Assembly: GCA_937991535.1 (NCBI GenBank)
Contig: CALKHN010000051.1
Coordinates: forward strand, 124,001 to 188,000
Reading direction: 5' to 3'
DNA: 64,000 bases
Origin: an uncultured Sphingobacteriales bacterium
GTDB taxonomy: Bacteria; Bacteroidota; Bacteroidia; Chitinophagales; Chitinophagaceae
The translations under genes were made by a program, and so were the position numbers. Below, one piece after another: positions 34,874 through 43,996 of the stretch (the first letter of the stretch is position 1; every line of letters begins with the position of its first letter). The notes beneath the pieces are model-generated. The model did no database searches. It saw only the letters and a program-made list of their open reading frames with translations, and was not told the DNA's origin.

Positions 34874-35491
34874 ATGGAGCAGGTTATAGCTATTTGTCAG
34901 CAGTATACTCCATTGGATGATGCCAGTCAGCAGGCGCTGAAAAGTATCATTACTTTGAAGGAGTACCGCAAAAATGATCATGTATTTGAACAGGATCAGT
35001 TTTGTGGCGATCTTTTTGTAATTGTAAAAGGCTCTTACCGGCTTTTTCATAAAACAACGCAAAAAGAGCATACTACCTGGCTGGGATATGATGATCATAT
35101 CATATCTTCTCTCCATTGCCTGTTGTTTAATACGCCTGCCAGAGAAAGCATGCACATTCTTGAAGATTCGGTTATAGGTGTAATCCCTTATAACGAAATG
35201 CTGAGCCTGGGGCGCCAGTACGCGGCAATTGATAAACTGAACCGCACCATAATGAGCACATTTATTATGGAAATGCAGGAAAATCTTTTTGCTACCCGTT
35301 TTATGGAAGCAGCAGACCGCTATCATTATTTTACACAAAAGCAACCCGAAGCTCTGCAGCGTATTCCACTAACCTATCTTGCGTCTTTCCTGGGTATTAC
35401 CAAAGAAAGCCTCAGCAGGATCCGCTCGGGGTTCAGAACCAGGGACAATAGCTACGGATTGAATAATTCTTATCTGCGAACAGCTTCCTAA
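34874..35491 (+). CDS. Crp/Fnr-family transcriptional regulator
   Basis: The start at ATG 34874 (205 residues, MEQVIAICQQYTPL) matches the usual opening of Bacteroidota members and lies after the predicted -7 box; an ATG at 34799 is possible. A cyclic-nucleotide-binding-like beta roll (GDLFVIVKGSYRLFHKTTQKEHTTWLGY) is followed by a dimer helix and an HTH (IPLTYLASFLGITKESLSRIRSG). No cysteine cluster for an Fnr-type sensor is seen, and the phosphate-binding RxS of CRP is not clear, so the ligand is unknown. A strong terminator follows. Confidence 0.85.
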   Translation: MEQVIAICQQYTPLDDASQQALKSIITLKEYRKNDHVFEQDQFCGDLFVIVKGSYRLFHKTTQKEHTTWLGYDDHIISSLHCLLFNTPARESMHILEDSVIGVIPYNEMLSLGRQYAAIDKLNRTIMSTFIMEMQENLFATRFMEAADRYHYFTQKQPEALQRIPLTYLASFLGITKESLSRIRSGFRTRDNSYGLNNSYLRTAS

Positions 35492-35517
35492 ATAAAATCA
35501 GTTAATAATACAGCAAG

Positions 35518-35550
35518 GGAAATTGAAATGCGTTTCAGTTTCCTTTTTTT
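35518..35550 (+). terminator. Intrinsic terminator after the Crp-family gene
   Basis: GGAAATTGAAA (35518-35528) pairs with TTTCAGTTTCC (35533-35543) with one G-T pair around TGCG, then seven T residues. Confidence 0.85.
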
Positions 35551-35644
35551 ATTGACGAATCAATATCAGAACGCTGATCTTTCGCCACATGCCTAATAAA
35601 ATTACATGCATACCGAAATATTTTGCATAGAACATTCTATCAGG

Positions 35645-35905
35645 TTTAGCCAACTGGTCGGTGTCTCACCGACCGGAAAGTTAATAGCTAATCTCAAAAT
35701 AATAATATATCCGCCATTGTTGGAGCTTCGCCACTGGAGGTGCTTCTACCGCGCTGCCGTTGTTGTGTATGTGGGATAGGTAATGCGGGAGGCATACCAA
35801 CAACAGAAGCGATAGCAAAATACTATACACATTTAAAAGTGATACTGGCGCAGGTAGCGAAGACATTATGCGATTGCTGACCTGCTGCCTGAACGTTACT
35901 TGTTT
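35645..35905. repeat. 261-bp direct repeat, copy 1
   Basis: Identical in length to 36199-36459, without gaps and with about 13 mismatches by eye (roughly 95% identity). Each copy starts TTTAGCC and then has the hairpin GGTCGGTG-TCT-CACCGACC (here 35656-35674). A minus-strand frame of 61 codons is open in both copies (35681-35866). The differences mostly change amino acids (six replacements among about nine changes), so it is probably not a conserved protein. Confidence 0.85.
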
Positions 35906-36198
35906 AAGAAATTAAGATAAGTAAAAAGCACGGCAGCAGATCTGGCCTGGCACAAGGCAAAGCTACCAAACCTGCGCCAGAGGATACCGGTTATCCGCTG
36001 GTGACAACACCAGGCAGGGGCGGTGTAAAGGATGGAGGTACCTGCCGGCTGTGCCGGCAATAAATAATGTTATCACTATTGTCCGACTAAAATATAAGAA
36101 AATGAGCTAAAGAAAAAGGGCAGTTCCGAGGAACCACCCAGTTTAGTTATGTTTGAGTTACCACACAAAAACAATAACTAAAGGGTGAAAATAAAAAA
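35906..36198. repeat. Inner segment of the 554-bp unit, non-coding
   Basis: Links the two 261-bp copies. A block at 35989-36024 (GGTTATCCGCTGGTGACAAC and on) recurs at 36482-36516, showing that copy 2 is a shorter version of the same unit with about 60 bases missing. Also present are the hairpin TGCCGGC-TGT-GCCGGCA (36043-36059) and the inverted pair TTTAGTTAT (36142-36150) / ATAACTAAA (36174-36182). No gene. Confidence 0.55.
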
Positions 36199-36459
36199 TT
36201 TAGCCTACCGGTCGGTGTCTCACCGACCGGAAAGTTAATAGCTGATCTCAAAATAATAATATATCCGCCATTGTTGGAGCTTCGCCACTGGAGGTGCTCC
36301 TATCGCGCTGCCGTTGTTGTGTATGTGGGGAGGGTAATGCGGGAGGCATACCAACAACAGAAGCGATAGCAAAATACTATACACATTTAAAAGTGATACT
36401 GGCGTAGGTAGCGAAGGCATTATGTGATAGCTGACCTGCTGCCTGAGCGTTACTTGTTT
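36199..36459. repeat. 261-bp direct repeat, copy 2
   Basis: Offset from copy 1 by exactly 554 bases. The leading hairpin is extended to a perfect 10-bp stem, CCGGTCGGTG-TCT-CACCGACCGG in parts, at 36208-36230. The matching 61-codon minus frame is 36235-36420. Confidence 0.85.
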
Positions 36460-36676
36460 TGCAATGGTGGCAGGTGTAAGTGGTTATCCCGCCGGTGACA
36501 ACATCAGGCGGGGGCGGTAGCAGAAGAACCAAATCACAAAAAACAAGAACCAAACAAATTTCAGACCTGTCCGCCGTGGCGGATCCGAATCTAAAAATCC
36601 GAAATTCGAAGGGGTAAACGATGAACTAACAAATCAGAAATCAGGCTATTATCCTGGGTTATCGCTTTGAGTACCT
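36460..36676. repeat. Spacer with word repeat and GC hairpin downstream of rhlE
   Basis: The tail of the 554-bp unit (to 36516) is followed by a third copy of the A/C-rich phrase (AGAAGAACCAAATCACAAA..., 36521-36560). The hairpin TCCGCC-GT-GGCGGA (36570-36583) follows, then CTAAAAATCCGAAATTCGAAG and GTAAACGATG words. The hairpin interrupts the phrase order seen at 3026-3118, as though inserted. Confidence 0.5.
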
Positions 36677-37891
36677 TTAATGCCGTCCCGGCCTTCGGTT
36701 ATAAAATTTTCTTTGTGGTTTCCTGTTGCCCGATTTTTTCCGTGGGCGCCAGGCCGGCGTTTCGCCGAGGAACTGCGGCAAAACAGCTTTCTCCACTTCT
36801 TTGCCAATCAGCTCTTCAATTGCTGCAAAGCTGTTCTGTTCTTTTTCACCCACCAGGGTAAAGGCCATGCCATCGGCTTCTGCCCTTGCCGTTCGGCCAA
36901 TGCGGTGAACATAATCCTCTCCATCGCGTGGCACATCGTAGTTGATAACCAGGTCAATGGTGTCAATATCAATTCCGCGGCTTAAAATGTCGGTAGCTAC
37001 CAGTATCGGAACACGCCCGCTCGTAAAACTGATCAGCACATTTTCCCTTTGCGATTGCACCAGATCGCTATGCATCTCCTCTGCCATAAAACCATTTTGT
37101 TTCAGCATTCGCGTTAAAACTTTTACATTTTGTTTCCTGCTGCAGAAAATGAGAACACTTTTAAAAGGGGTTTTTGTTAATAAATATTTTACCAATGGAA
37201 GCTTTTGATCTTCATATATCACAAAAGCCCTTTGTACAATTTTTTCGGGAGGGCGGGAAATGGCAATATTAATTTCCACCGGATCAATAAGTATTTGCTG
37301 GGCTAGTTTTCGGATCTTGGGAGGCATGGTTGCCGAAAACAGCAAGGTTTGCCTTTTGGAAGGCAGTTGTGTTATTATCCTGTTGATCTCATCCTGGAAA
37401 CCCATATCGAGCATCCTGTCGGCTTCATCCAGTACCAGAAACTCAAGGCCTTTTATGGATACATAACCCATATTAAGGTGGGCTATAAAGCGCCCGGGCG
37501 TACAAATAATAATATCGGCGCCCATCTGCAGCGCTTTTTTCTCGCCAACAAAGTTCTGTGCATCGCTGCCGCCGTATACAGCCAGGGAACTGATAGAAGT
37601 AAAGTAAGAAAGTCCTTCTAAGTGTTGGGAAATTTGTATAGCCAGCTCGCGGGTTGGCACAATTACCAATGCACGTACCTGGCCGTTCGTATCTTTTTCG
37701 AGCAGGCGATGAATGATGGGCAGCAAAAATGCGGCTGTTTTACCGGTACCTGTTTGTGCTGAAGCTATAATATCTCTCCCTGCCAGTATGGGGGGTATAA
37801 CCTGTTGTTGCACCGGGGTGGCGGTTTCATAGTTGGAAGCTTCAATTCCTTCGAGGAGAGCAGGGTGAAAATTAAATTCTGTAAAAAGCAA
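36677..37891 (-). CDS. rhlE: DEAD-box RNA helicase, RhlE type
   Basis: The 404 residues begin MLFTEFNFHPALLEGI, the usual N-terminus, at a TTG codon (37891); no ATG is available in frame upstream. Motifs seen are the Q motif (TPVQQQVIP), I (AQTGTGKT), Ia (PTRELA), II (DEAD), III (SAT), V (ATDILSRGIDI) and VI (HRIGRTAR). The tail is basic (RPRKKSGNRKPQRKFYNRRPGRH) and will bind RNA. RhlE-type helicases act in ribosome assembly and RNA decay, often in the cold. Confidence 0.93.
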   Translation of the reverse strand: MLFTEFNFHPALLEGIEASNYETATPVQQQVIPPILAGRDIIASAQTGTGKTAAFLLPIIHRLLEKDTNGQVRALVIVPTRELAIQISQHLEGLSYFTSISSLAVYGGSDAQNFVGEKKALQMGADIIICTPGRFIAHLNMGYVSIKGLEFLVLDEADRMLDMGFQDEINRIITQLPSKRQTLLFSATMPPKIRKLAQQILIDPVEINIAISRPPEKIVQRAFVIYEDQKLPLVKYLLTKTPFKSVLIFCSRKQNVKVLTRMLKQNGFMAEEMHSDLVQSQRENVLISFTSGRVPILVATDILSRGIDIDTIDLVINYDVPRDGEDYVHRIGRTARAEADGMAFTLVGEKEQNSFAAIEELIGKEVEKAVLPQFLGETPAWRPRKKSGNRKPQRKFYNRRPGRH

Positions 37892-38219
37892 ATGATATAA
37901 GTATTTTATGTTATTTCAATAAGTTGGAGTTCCTTAGCGGGAACACGTAAAGATAATTCAAAATTACCAGTGCACCTTGTGAGGAGGAATGTAAAACATG
38001 CATTTTATTTTGAAAATGATCATCATGAAAATGTGATATAGCCGCATAATCTATTACGGCTTTTTCTTTAGGGGCGATACTTTCTTAATGTACTGGGCTA
38101 TCCATTCATACACTCTTTTGCTGTAATTGGGGCGCATGACCGCATTGCGGGGCGGTGAAATCATACGTGTGCATTTCAAATTGTCGCCGGTTGATGGAGG
38201 CGCCAACCGGGGCGTCCGC
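37892..38219. other. Spacer upstream of rhlE with a terminator-like hairpin
   Basis: No firm gene. On the plus strand AGCCG-CA-TAAT-CT-ATTA-CGGCT (38040-38061) followed by TTTTCTTT looks like an intrinsic terminator with no annotated gene before it, so a small RNA between about 37930 and 38065 is conceivable. On the minus strand a frame ending at 38054 encodes MRPNYSKRVYEWIAQYIKKV-like sequence and may be a gene remnant. Confidence 0.35.
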
Positions 38220-38220
38220 T

Positions 38221-38618
38221 GTGGGCGGAACCTGCCTGACCGGTAGCTACCCTGTACACACATCTTTATTTGAACAATATGAAGAGCAAAGTGCTATTAT
38301 TTGTGATCTTAAAAAGGTACAAAAAGTAAACTGTATAACACCTTGCTGTTCTCCTTTCTTTTTTGCCTGCCCAAAAAAGAAACAAAAAAAGGCACACGAA
38401 AACGAATACTGCCCGTTTTCGTGGTTGTTCCCTGATAGCACTTTTGTGCTACTGTGATCTCAGCAATAGACCGTTATTGCGGGCATCGAATTTAACCGGT
38501 TGTAGTTGATACAGAATACCATTACCTGTAACACGTTTACGACTTAAGCACCTAATGCTAAAAATAGATACTTATGCATACAGGGTAGCTGCCGGTCAGG
38601 CAGATCTCCACCGCCCAC
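38221..38618. mobile_element. MITE-like element with 25-bp inverted repeats and three hairpins
   Basis: Bases 38232-38256 and 38579-38603 are inverted repeats matching at 24 of 25 positions. The arms are extended outward by GTGGGCGG (38221-38228) / CCGCCCAC (38611-38618). Inside are three separate hairpins: TTTCTTTTTTG/CAAAAAAGAAA (38355-38382), CACGAAAA/TTTTCGTG (38394-38423) and TAGCAC-TTTT-GTGCTA (38436-38451). No ORF of credible quality lies inside. This fits a non-autonomous mobile element or a structured RNA element. Target duplications were not identified. Confidence 0.5.
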
Positions 38619-38719
38619 ATGAAACAAAGCGATGCGACAATTTGAAATGCATCCAATGATAAGCCTCATAATCACTATGATTATGTAATATTGCCCTCTT
38701 AAACCAGTTTCATTTGCTG

Positions 38720-41227
38720 ATGCCTGCTATCAGAACTATATTGGTGCAACTTTGTATACTGATATCTTCTGTGCTGCCGGCGCAACAAAAAACTGCTGTT
38801 GTTTCCGGTAAAGTGGCAGATGCAGATGAAAAACCTTTAGCCAAAGTAACCGTAACCATTTTAGGAAAGCAAACTGGAACAGCAACTTCCGATTCCGGTA
38901 CATTCTCCATAAAAGTACCAGCCGGAAAAGCCATCGCGTTAGTATTTTCTTTCACCGGCTTCCATACCGTTCAGCGTAATTTTTATCTCAGTGAAAATGA
39001 ACAGGAGAAAGTGGTCATTCGTATGGAAAGCAGTTCAAAAGTATTGGAAGAAGTTATCGTAAAAGATGAAAGAGAGCGAACAGAAACCGGGCTTATACGC
39101 ATTAATCCAAAACATGCACTCACCATAGCATCCGCTACCGGCGGTGTAGAAAGCCTGATAAAGATATTTGTTGGCAGCAACAATGAGCTTACATCGCAGT
39201 ATACAGTGCGTGGTGGCAATTACGATGAGAACCTTGTTTATATCAACGACTTTGAAATCTTTCGTCCTTATTTAGTGCGTAGCGGCCAGCAGGAAGGGTT
39301 GAGTTTTATCAATCCCGGGCTTACAGGAGGTATCAGCTTTTACAATGGAGGCTTCCAGGCCAAATATGGAGATAAGATGAGCAGTGTGCTTGATGTTCAG
39401 TATAAAAAACCCAAAGCCTTCGCAGGCTCTGCATATATTGGTTTGTTGGAACAGGGCTTTCACATGGAGGGTATTTCAAAAAATGGTAAGTTTAGCTACC
39501 TTGCTGGTGTGCGCAACAGGTCAAACAGGAATCTGTTAAGCACACAGGAAACCAAAGGCAATTACATTCCTTCCTCATCTGATATTCAGGCTTTATTTAC
39601 TTACCGCTTAAACGGCAAATGGCAATTGGAACTGCTGGGTAATTTATCCCGCACCAAATTCACGCTTATACCTGAGGAAGCAAAACTTACTTCATCCGTT
39701 CTTTCGCCTTTATTCAGCGTTAACCTGGGGCTTGATATTTATTTTGAAGGAAGCGAGCAGGACCGGTATGCAACGAATATGATTGGTGTAAGTGCGCTGC
39801 AACAGGTAAATAAAAAATTGAAATTAAAATGGATACTGAGCAGGTTCGAAAACAATGAACAGGAAGCTTATGATATTACAGGCGCCTATTTATTCGGGGA
39901 AAGGAGTTTCGACAAATTGCAGCCCGATTTCGGATCAATCGTTAATCCATTAGGCGCAGGAGTATTTATAAATCATGCCAGGAATAAATTGGATATTGAA
40001 AACTGGAATATAGCTCACAAAGGGGGATGGGATAATAAAAATCATTTCATCCAATGGGGCGTGAGTGCGGGGAAAACAATAATATCTGATCGCTTAAGCG
40101 AATGGGAAGCACAGGATTCCGCGGGCTATAATCTTCCATATCAACCCGGGCTACTGCATCTGTATAAAGTAAGAAAATCGGCAACAGACCTCGATATCAG
40201 CAAGCTTTCTGGTTATGTGCAGGACAATATACGGTTCGGCGGCTCATCGCATATTACTGTGCAGGTAGGAATACGATTTAACTATAATTCTTTAAATAAT
40301 GAATTATTGCTGTCGCCGCGTGCACAAATATCGTGGATGCCGGCTGCAGATAAAGACTGGGTTTTAAAACTTGCGGCAGGTGCATATGATCAGCCTCCCT
40401 TTTACAGGGAACTAAGAAGATACGATGGCTCAGTGAATACAGCCGTAAAGGCACAGCGAAGCTGGCAGTTGGTTGCTGGCGCCGATCATAATTTCAAACT
40501 GTGGGAACGGCCTTCCCGGATAACTTTAGAAGCCTACTATAAGCGTTTGCGCAATGTTGATCCTTATGATATAGACAATGTACGCATCCGGTATTTTGGC
40601 GATAACAGCGCCAAAGCATATGCAACGGGTGTGGAGATACGCCTGTTTAGCGAGTTGGTAAAGGATGCCGAAAGCTGGGTGAGTATAGGGCTAATGCGGA
40701 CTATGGAAAAGATAAATGATTTCCATTATTACCGTTACAAAAACGCAAACGGAGAATTTATTAACGCTCAAACAGAAGACCAGATAGTTGCCGACAGCGT
40801 TCGTTTTGATAAAGGATGGATGCGGCGTCCTACAGACAGGCTGCTTACATTTGGTATGTTCTTCCAGGATTATTTAAGCACCAACAAAAATTTTAAAGTG
40901 CATTTGAATATGATTTACGGAACCAGTATGCCCTACAATATTCCCGGTAGCATACGGTACCGGAACGGCATAATAATTGATCCGTATATACGTGTTGATA
41001 TAGGTTTCAGCGCTTTGTTGCTGAGCAGCGATAAAAGCAACCGAAGAAGTCATAATCCTTTTAGGAAATTCGATAATATATGGGCAAGCCTTGAGGTATT
41101 TAACCTGCTCGACCGCGACAATACCATTTCTTACATGTTTATCAAAGATTTTTCTAATACTGTATATACGATCCCTAACCGCTTAACTCCCCGCCTGTTG
41201 AATTTTAAATTACTGGCACGATTTTAA
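38720..41227 (+). CDS. TonB-dependent receptor-like outer-membrane protein
   Basis: Start at the ATG at 38720 (835 residues). The layout is a signal peptide (cut near LPAQQ), a carboxypeptidase-like regulatory domain (VVSGKVADADEKPLAKVTVTI, about 27-105), a plug domain (SQYTVRGGNYDENLVYINDF) and a long beta-barrel ending in NFKLLARF with a terminal Phe. This is the SusC/FecA-like class found in Bacteroidota, powered by TonB. There is no SusD partner next to it, so it is probably an orphan receptor for a small ligand such as a metal chelate or peptide. Confidence 0.88.
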   Translation: MPAIRTILVQLCILISSVLPAQQKTAVVSGKVADADEKPLAKVTVTILGKQTGTATSDSGTFSIKVPAGKAIALVFSFTGFHTVQRNFYLSENEQEKVVIRMESSSKVLEEVIVKDERERTETGLIRINPKHALTIASATGGVESLIKIFVGSNNELTSQYTVRGGNYDENLVYINDFEIFRPYLVRSGQQEGLSFINPGLTGGISFYNGGFQAKYGDKMSSVLDVQYKKPKAFAGSAYIGLLEQGFHMEGISKNGKFSYLAGVRNRSNRNLLSTQETKGNYIPSSSDIQALFTYRLNGKWQLELLGNLSRTKFTLIPEEAKLTSSVLSPLFSVNLGLDIYFEGSEQDRYATNMIGVSALQQVNKKLKLKWILSRFENNEQEAYDITGAYLFGERSFDKLQPDFGSIVNPLGAGVFINHARNKLDIENWNIAHKGGWDNKNHFIQWGVSAGKTIISDRLSEWEAQDSAGYNLPYQPGLLHLYKVRKSATDLDISKLSGYVQDNIRFGGSSHITVQVGIRFNYNSLNNELLLSPRAQISWMPAADKDWVLKLAAGAYDQPPFYRELRRYDGSVNTAVKAQRSWQLVAGADHNFKLWERPSRITLEAYYKRLRNVDPYDIDNVRIRYFGDNSAKAYATGVEIRLFSELVKDAESWVSIGLMRTMEKINDFHYYRYKNANGEFINAQTEDQIVADSVRFDKGWMRRPTDRLLTFGMFFQDYLSTNKNFKVHLNMIYGTSMPYNIPGSIRYRNGIIIDPYIRVDIGFSALLLSSDKSNRRSHNPFRKFDNIWASLEVFNLLDRDNTISYMFIKDFSNTVYTIPNRLTPRLLNFKLLARF

Positions 41228-41282
41228 ATAAGTATTCACATTTGTGTATAAGTAAATTTGTATTTTATAAACCGCGAATCGT

Positions 41283-41290
41283 TACATTTG
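41283..41290 (+). promoter_or_regulatory. -7 box TACATTTG of phoH
   Basis: Perfect TAnnTTTG, 55 bases before the start codon. A TTTG at 41257-41260 could be the -33 element, although the 22-base gap is slightly long. Confidence 0.45.
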
Positions 41291-41344
41291 ATTGAATGGA
41301 TGAGGTAGTCGAATGACTATTTGTGAACAATAAACCGAACTGAA

Positions 41345-42331
41345 TTGACAGAAGCAATCATTAACCTGGAAACCGTTAACCCTATTGAATTTTTTGGTGT
41401 TAACAATGGGAAGCTCGATCTTCTAAAAAAGAAATTTCCCCTTTTAAAAATTCTCAGCCGTGGTACGCAAATTAAGCTGAGTGGTGCTCCTGAGCAAATT
41501 GAATCCGCAAAGGAAAAGATCGTGTTGCTTATTCAATACCTGGAACGGAACGGGCATGTAAGTGAAAATTATTTTGAGCAGATACTGGGCGGCGATGATG
41601 CAGAGACGGTTGATAATTTTGTGGAGCGCAACAGCAATGATATACTGGTGTTTGGGCCCAATGGTAAAAGTGTGAGGGCCAGAACGCCAAATCAAAAACG
41701 CATGGTAACGGCAGCCGAAAAAAATGACATCGTTTTTGCCATCGGTCCGGCAGGAACCGGTAAAACGTATACCGCCGTAGCTTTGGCGGTTCGTGCGTTA
41801 AAAAACAAGTCGGTAAAAAAGATCATTCTTACCCGGCCGGCTGTTGAAGCGGGGGAGAGCCTCGGATTTTTACCTGGCGATCTCAAGGAAAAAATAGATC
41901 CTTATCTCCGGCCATTATACGATGCGCTGGATGACATGATCCCTGCCGATAAACTGGGTTATTATATGAGCACCCGTGTAATTGAAATAGCACCATTGGC
42001 CTACATGCGCGGACGCACATTGGACAATGCATTCATAATATTAGATGAAGCCCAGAATGCCACTGACCTGCAGATCAAAATGTTTTTAACCCGTATAGGT
42101 GCTAATGCAAAAGCCATCATAACCGGCGATATCACCCAGGTTGACCTTCCAAAGCACCAGCGGAGCGGACTTGAAAAAGCCACCCGCATATTAAAGAACA
42201 TAGATGGCATCACGCATATTCAACTGGATGAGGACGATGTGGTACGCCATCGCCTGGTTAAGGCCATCATCAAAGCTTACGACAGGGATCATGAGAGACT
42301 ACAAAATATGAGTAAAGAAGGAAATGAGTAG
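41345..42331 (+). CDS. phoH: PhoH-like ATPase
   Basis: A TTG start is required: no ATG lies in frame between the upstream stop and the conserved N-terminus. Of 328 residues, the first 110 are a KH-like RNA-binding region (LLKKKFPLLKILSRGTQIKLSG). The P-loop ATPase follows with GPAGTGKTYTAVALAVRAL (Walker A), TRPAVEAGESLGFLPGDLKEK and FIILDEAQNA (Walker B). PhoH proteins are thought to remodel RNA or act with endonuclease YbeY. Single-gene unit with its own promoter. Confidence 0.92.
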   Translation: MTEAIINLETVNPIEFFGVNNGKLDLLKKKFPLLKILSRGTQIKLSGAPEQIESAKEKIVLLIQYLERNGHVSENYFEQILGGDDAETVDNFVERNSNDILVFGPNGKSVRARTPNQKRMVTAAEKNDIVFAIGPAGTGKTYTAVALAVRALKNKSVKKIILTRPAVEAGESLGFLPGDLKEKIDPYLRPLYDALDDMIPADKLGYYMSTRVIEIAPLAYMRGRTLDNAFIILDEAQNATDLQIKMFLTRIGANAKAIITGDITQVDLPKHQRSGLEKATRILKNIDGITHIQLDEDDVVRHRLVKAIIKAYDRDHERLQNMSKEGNE

Positions 42332-42378
42332 ATAAGATAAATAAAAATGCAGATGTTGCCTGTTCTACAGTAATTATA

Positions 42379-43983
42379 TTATTCGGAGACTTCAATGCGC
42401 CTTACTTCTCCGTATTTAAACTCTTTTAGCGGTTCCGATAATTTTATTTTTTTACCGGTAGTTCTTAAATAATATGCGTTTAACGCCGGTACAGGCTTGC
42501 CCCATAGAAGAACGTTAGGGGCGTGGGGAATAGCCGCTACACTGTTGATATTAAATTGGTGCAATATGCGAACATACAATCCTGTAAAATTATGTCCGGA
42601 TATTATTATATTTTTTAAAGGAAAGTGTGCAGGCGTGTCAAAAATAGAGAAATAATCAAGTGGGAATGAATTGTCACTAACCAGAAATAAGTTCTTTGGA
42701 TATTTGATTATCTCGGTTGCGGTATTTACGAAGAGATCGTTTTTAAACCTGTTGTTTACATTTGTTTTACATATCCGGACTATCCCCCAGAATAATAGAA
42801 AAAAAATACATCCTATTTTTATTGCATAATAATTTTTATTGCGATAGCTGTCTCTGTCACAAGAAGAGAAATAAACCAATGTTGAAAACAACCATAGACA
42901 ACCAACAACAATATAATCTGGCAGTTTCCAATTTACCATAAGAAAAGTCCATCCACCAATGATGCACATAAAAGACCCCAGGCAAATTAAGATATTGCGC
43001 TTTTTACAGGGATAGGCTAACAGAACAAAAAATGGTAATGCAAAAAATATTCTATTGTTAATAAAAAACCATTTTAATATTTCTCCCGAAAATATTGGAT
43101 TAACTCTATTTCTGTCTTGAACAAGCTTATTGTGCATTTTTAAAAGCTTCCCTGAATTTAAAAAAGTAGTATCAATTGTTAACGCATATTTTATAAGCTG
43201 CTGTTCCGTTTCCCACTCTGAAGAAGGTATTTCATATAATGAATGATAGTTAAAAAATTTGTATAGGTTTTGCCTGTATCGCTCTTCCTGGGTCCAGTTA
43301 GGAATGTGTTTATTGTAATAGGATTGGTGTGTTTTATTAAGAAGAATTATAAAAATGACGACTAAAGCAAGGCTTCCGGTTACACGTAGAGCACTTTGCT
43401 GGCGAAAAGGAAAGAAAAGGAATGGGAGCGCAATGCCGACTAAAGGAATGATGGAATAAATACGAAAAGCGAAGGCGAGAAGCAGAAGCAATACTGCAGT
43501 GATATACTTGCGGGTGGAAAATGAAGATTCTGATACAGTGGAAGCCAATACTAATAGGGCGGCGCAGGTTAAAACTACTGATGTATTTGTAAAGCTGATG
43601 CTGAGTAGAAAATTACATTCAAAAACAACAAAAAGTACGCTGTAAAACAGAAATCCTTCCACTTTGGATGATGTCTTATAGATGACCTGGTAAAGAATAA
43701 TGCTGCATGCCAGGAAATGAGCTGTAATCAGTAACCAGGAATACCAGTTAACAGTTGGGTTGAAGATAAACAAATTTTTAAGTGTCAGCGTAAGAACGGG
43801 ATGTAGTAAATGAGCGTAATGAATGAGTTCAGTAGGGCTAAAATAAAATCCACCGCTTAGTAAATAAAGGCAAAATACATCATCCCCGCTATTAAAGATC
43901 GGTGTAGAAAATGCCAAAAACGAAAAGAAGAGAAGAAGGTTGTATAATAATGCTATTCCAACGTTATAGTTGACTTGTTTCAT
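42379..43983 (-). CDS. Polytopic membrane protein of unknown function
   Basis: The 534 residues have some ten hydrophobic helices in the first 400, one periplasmic loop of about 80 residues (HQSYYNKHIPNWTQEERYRQNLYKF...) and a soluble C-terminal part (NLFLVSDNSFPLDYFSIFDTPAHFPLKN). The layout resembles GT-C glycosyltransferases and O-antigen-type membrane enzymes, but no catalytic motif is certain. It starts 13 bases after the phosphatase-fold gene and is last in the run, so it probably serves the same surface-glycan process. Confidence 0.65.
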   Translation of the reverse strand: MKQVNYNVGIALLYNLLLFFSFLAFSTPIFNSGDDVFCLYLLSGGFYFSPTELIHYAHLLHPVLTLTLKNLFIFNPTVNWYSWLLITAHFLACSIILYQVIYKTSSKVEGFLFYSVLFVVFECNFLLSISFTNTSVVLTCAALLVLASTVSESSFSTRKYITAVLLLLLAFAFRIYSIIPLVGIALPFLFFPFRQQSALRVTGSLALVVIFIILLNKTHQSYYNKHIPNWTQEERYRQNLYKFFNYHSLYEIPSSEWETEQQLIKYALTIDTTFLNSGKLLKMHNKLVQDRNRVNPIFSGEILKWFFINNRIFFALPFFVLLAYPCKKRNILICLGSFMCIIGGWTFLMVNWKLPDYIVVGCLWLFSTLVYFSSCDRDSYRNKNYYAIKIGCIFFLLFWGIVRICKTNVNNRFKNDLFVNTATEIIKYPKNLFLVSDNSFPLDYFSIFDTPAHFPLKNIIISGHNFTGLYVRILHQFNINSVAAIPHAPNVLLWGKPVPALNAYYLRTTGKKIKLSEPLKEFKYGEVRRIEVSE

Positions 43984-43996
43984 ACAATAATGGAGT

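Noticed and set aside
35681..36420. Pair of near-identical 61-codon minus-strand frames in the 261-bp repeats, as a duplicated small protein gene
   Set aside because: Most nucleotide differences between the copies change the amino acid, and a hairpin lies just past the stop codon in each copy. The frame follows from repeat conservation, not protein selection.
35492..36676. CRISPR array or integron cassette array
   Set aside because: Only two copies, 261 bp long and 554 bp apart, with no short regular spacers, no cas or integrase gene and no attC-like folding.
38054..38263. 69-codon minus frame upstream of rhlE as a gene
   Set aside because: Its first half runs through the inverted-repeat and hairpin DNA. 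Only the last 35 codons look protein-like, so at most it is a remnant.
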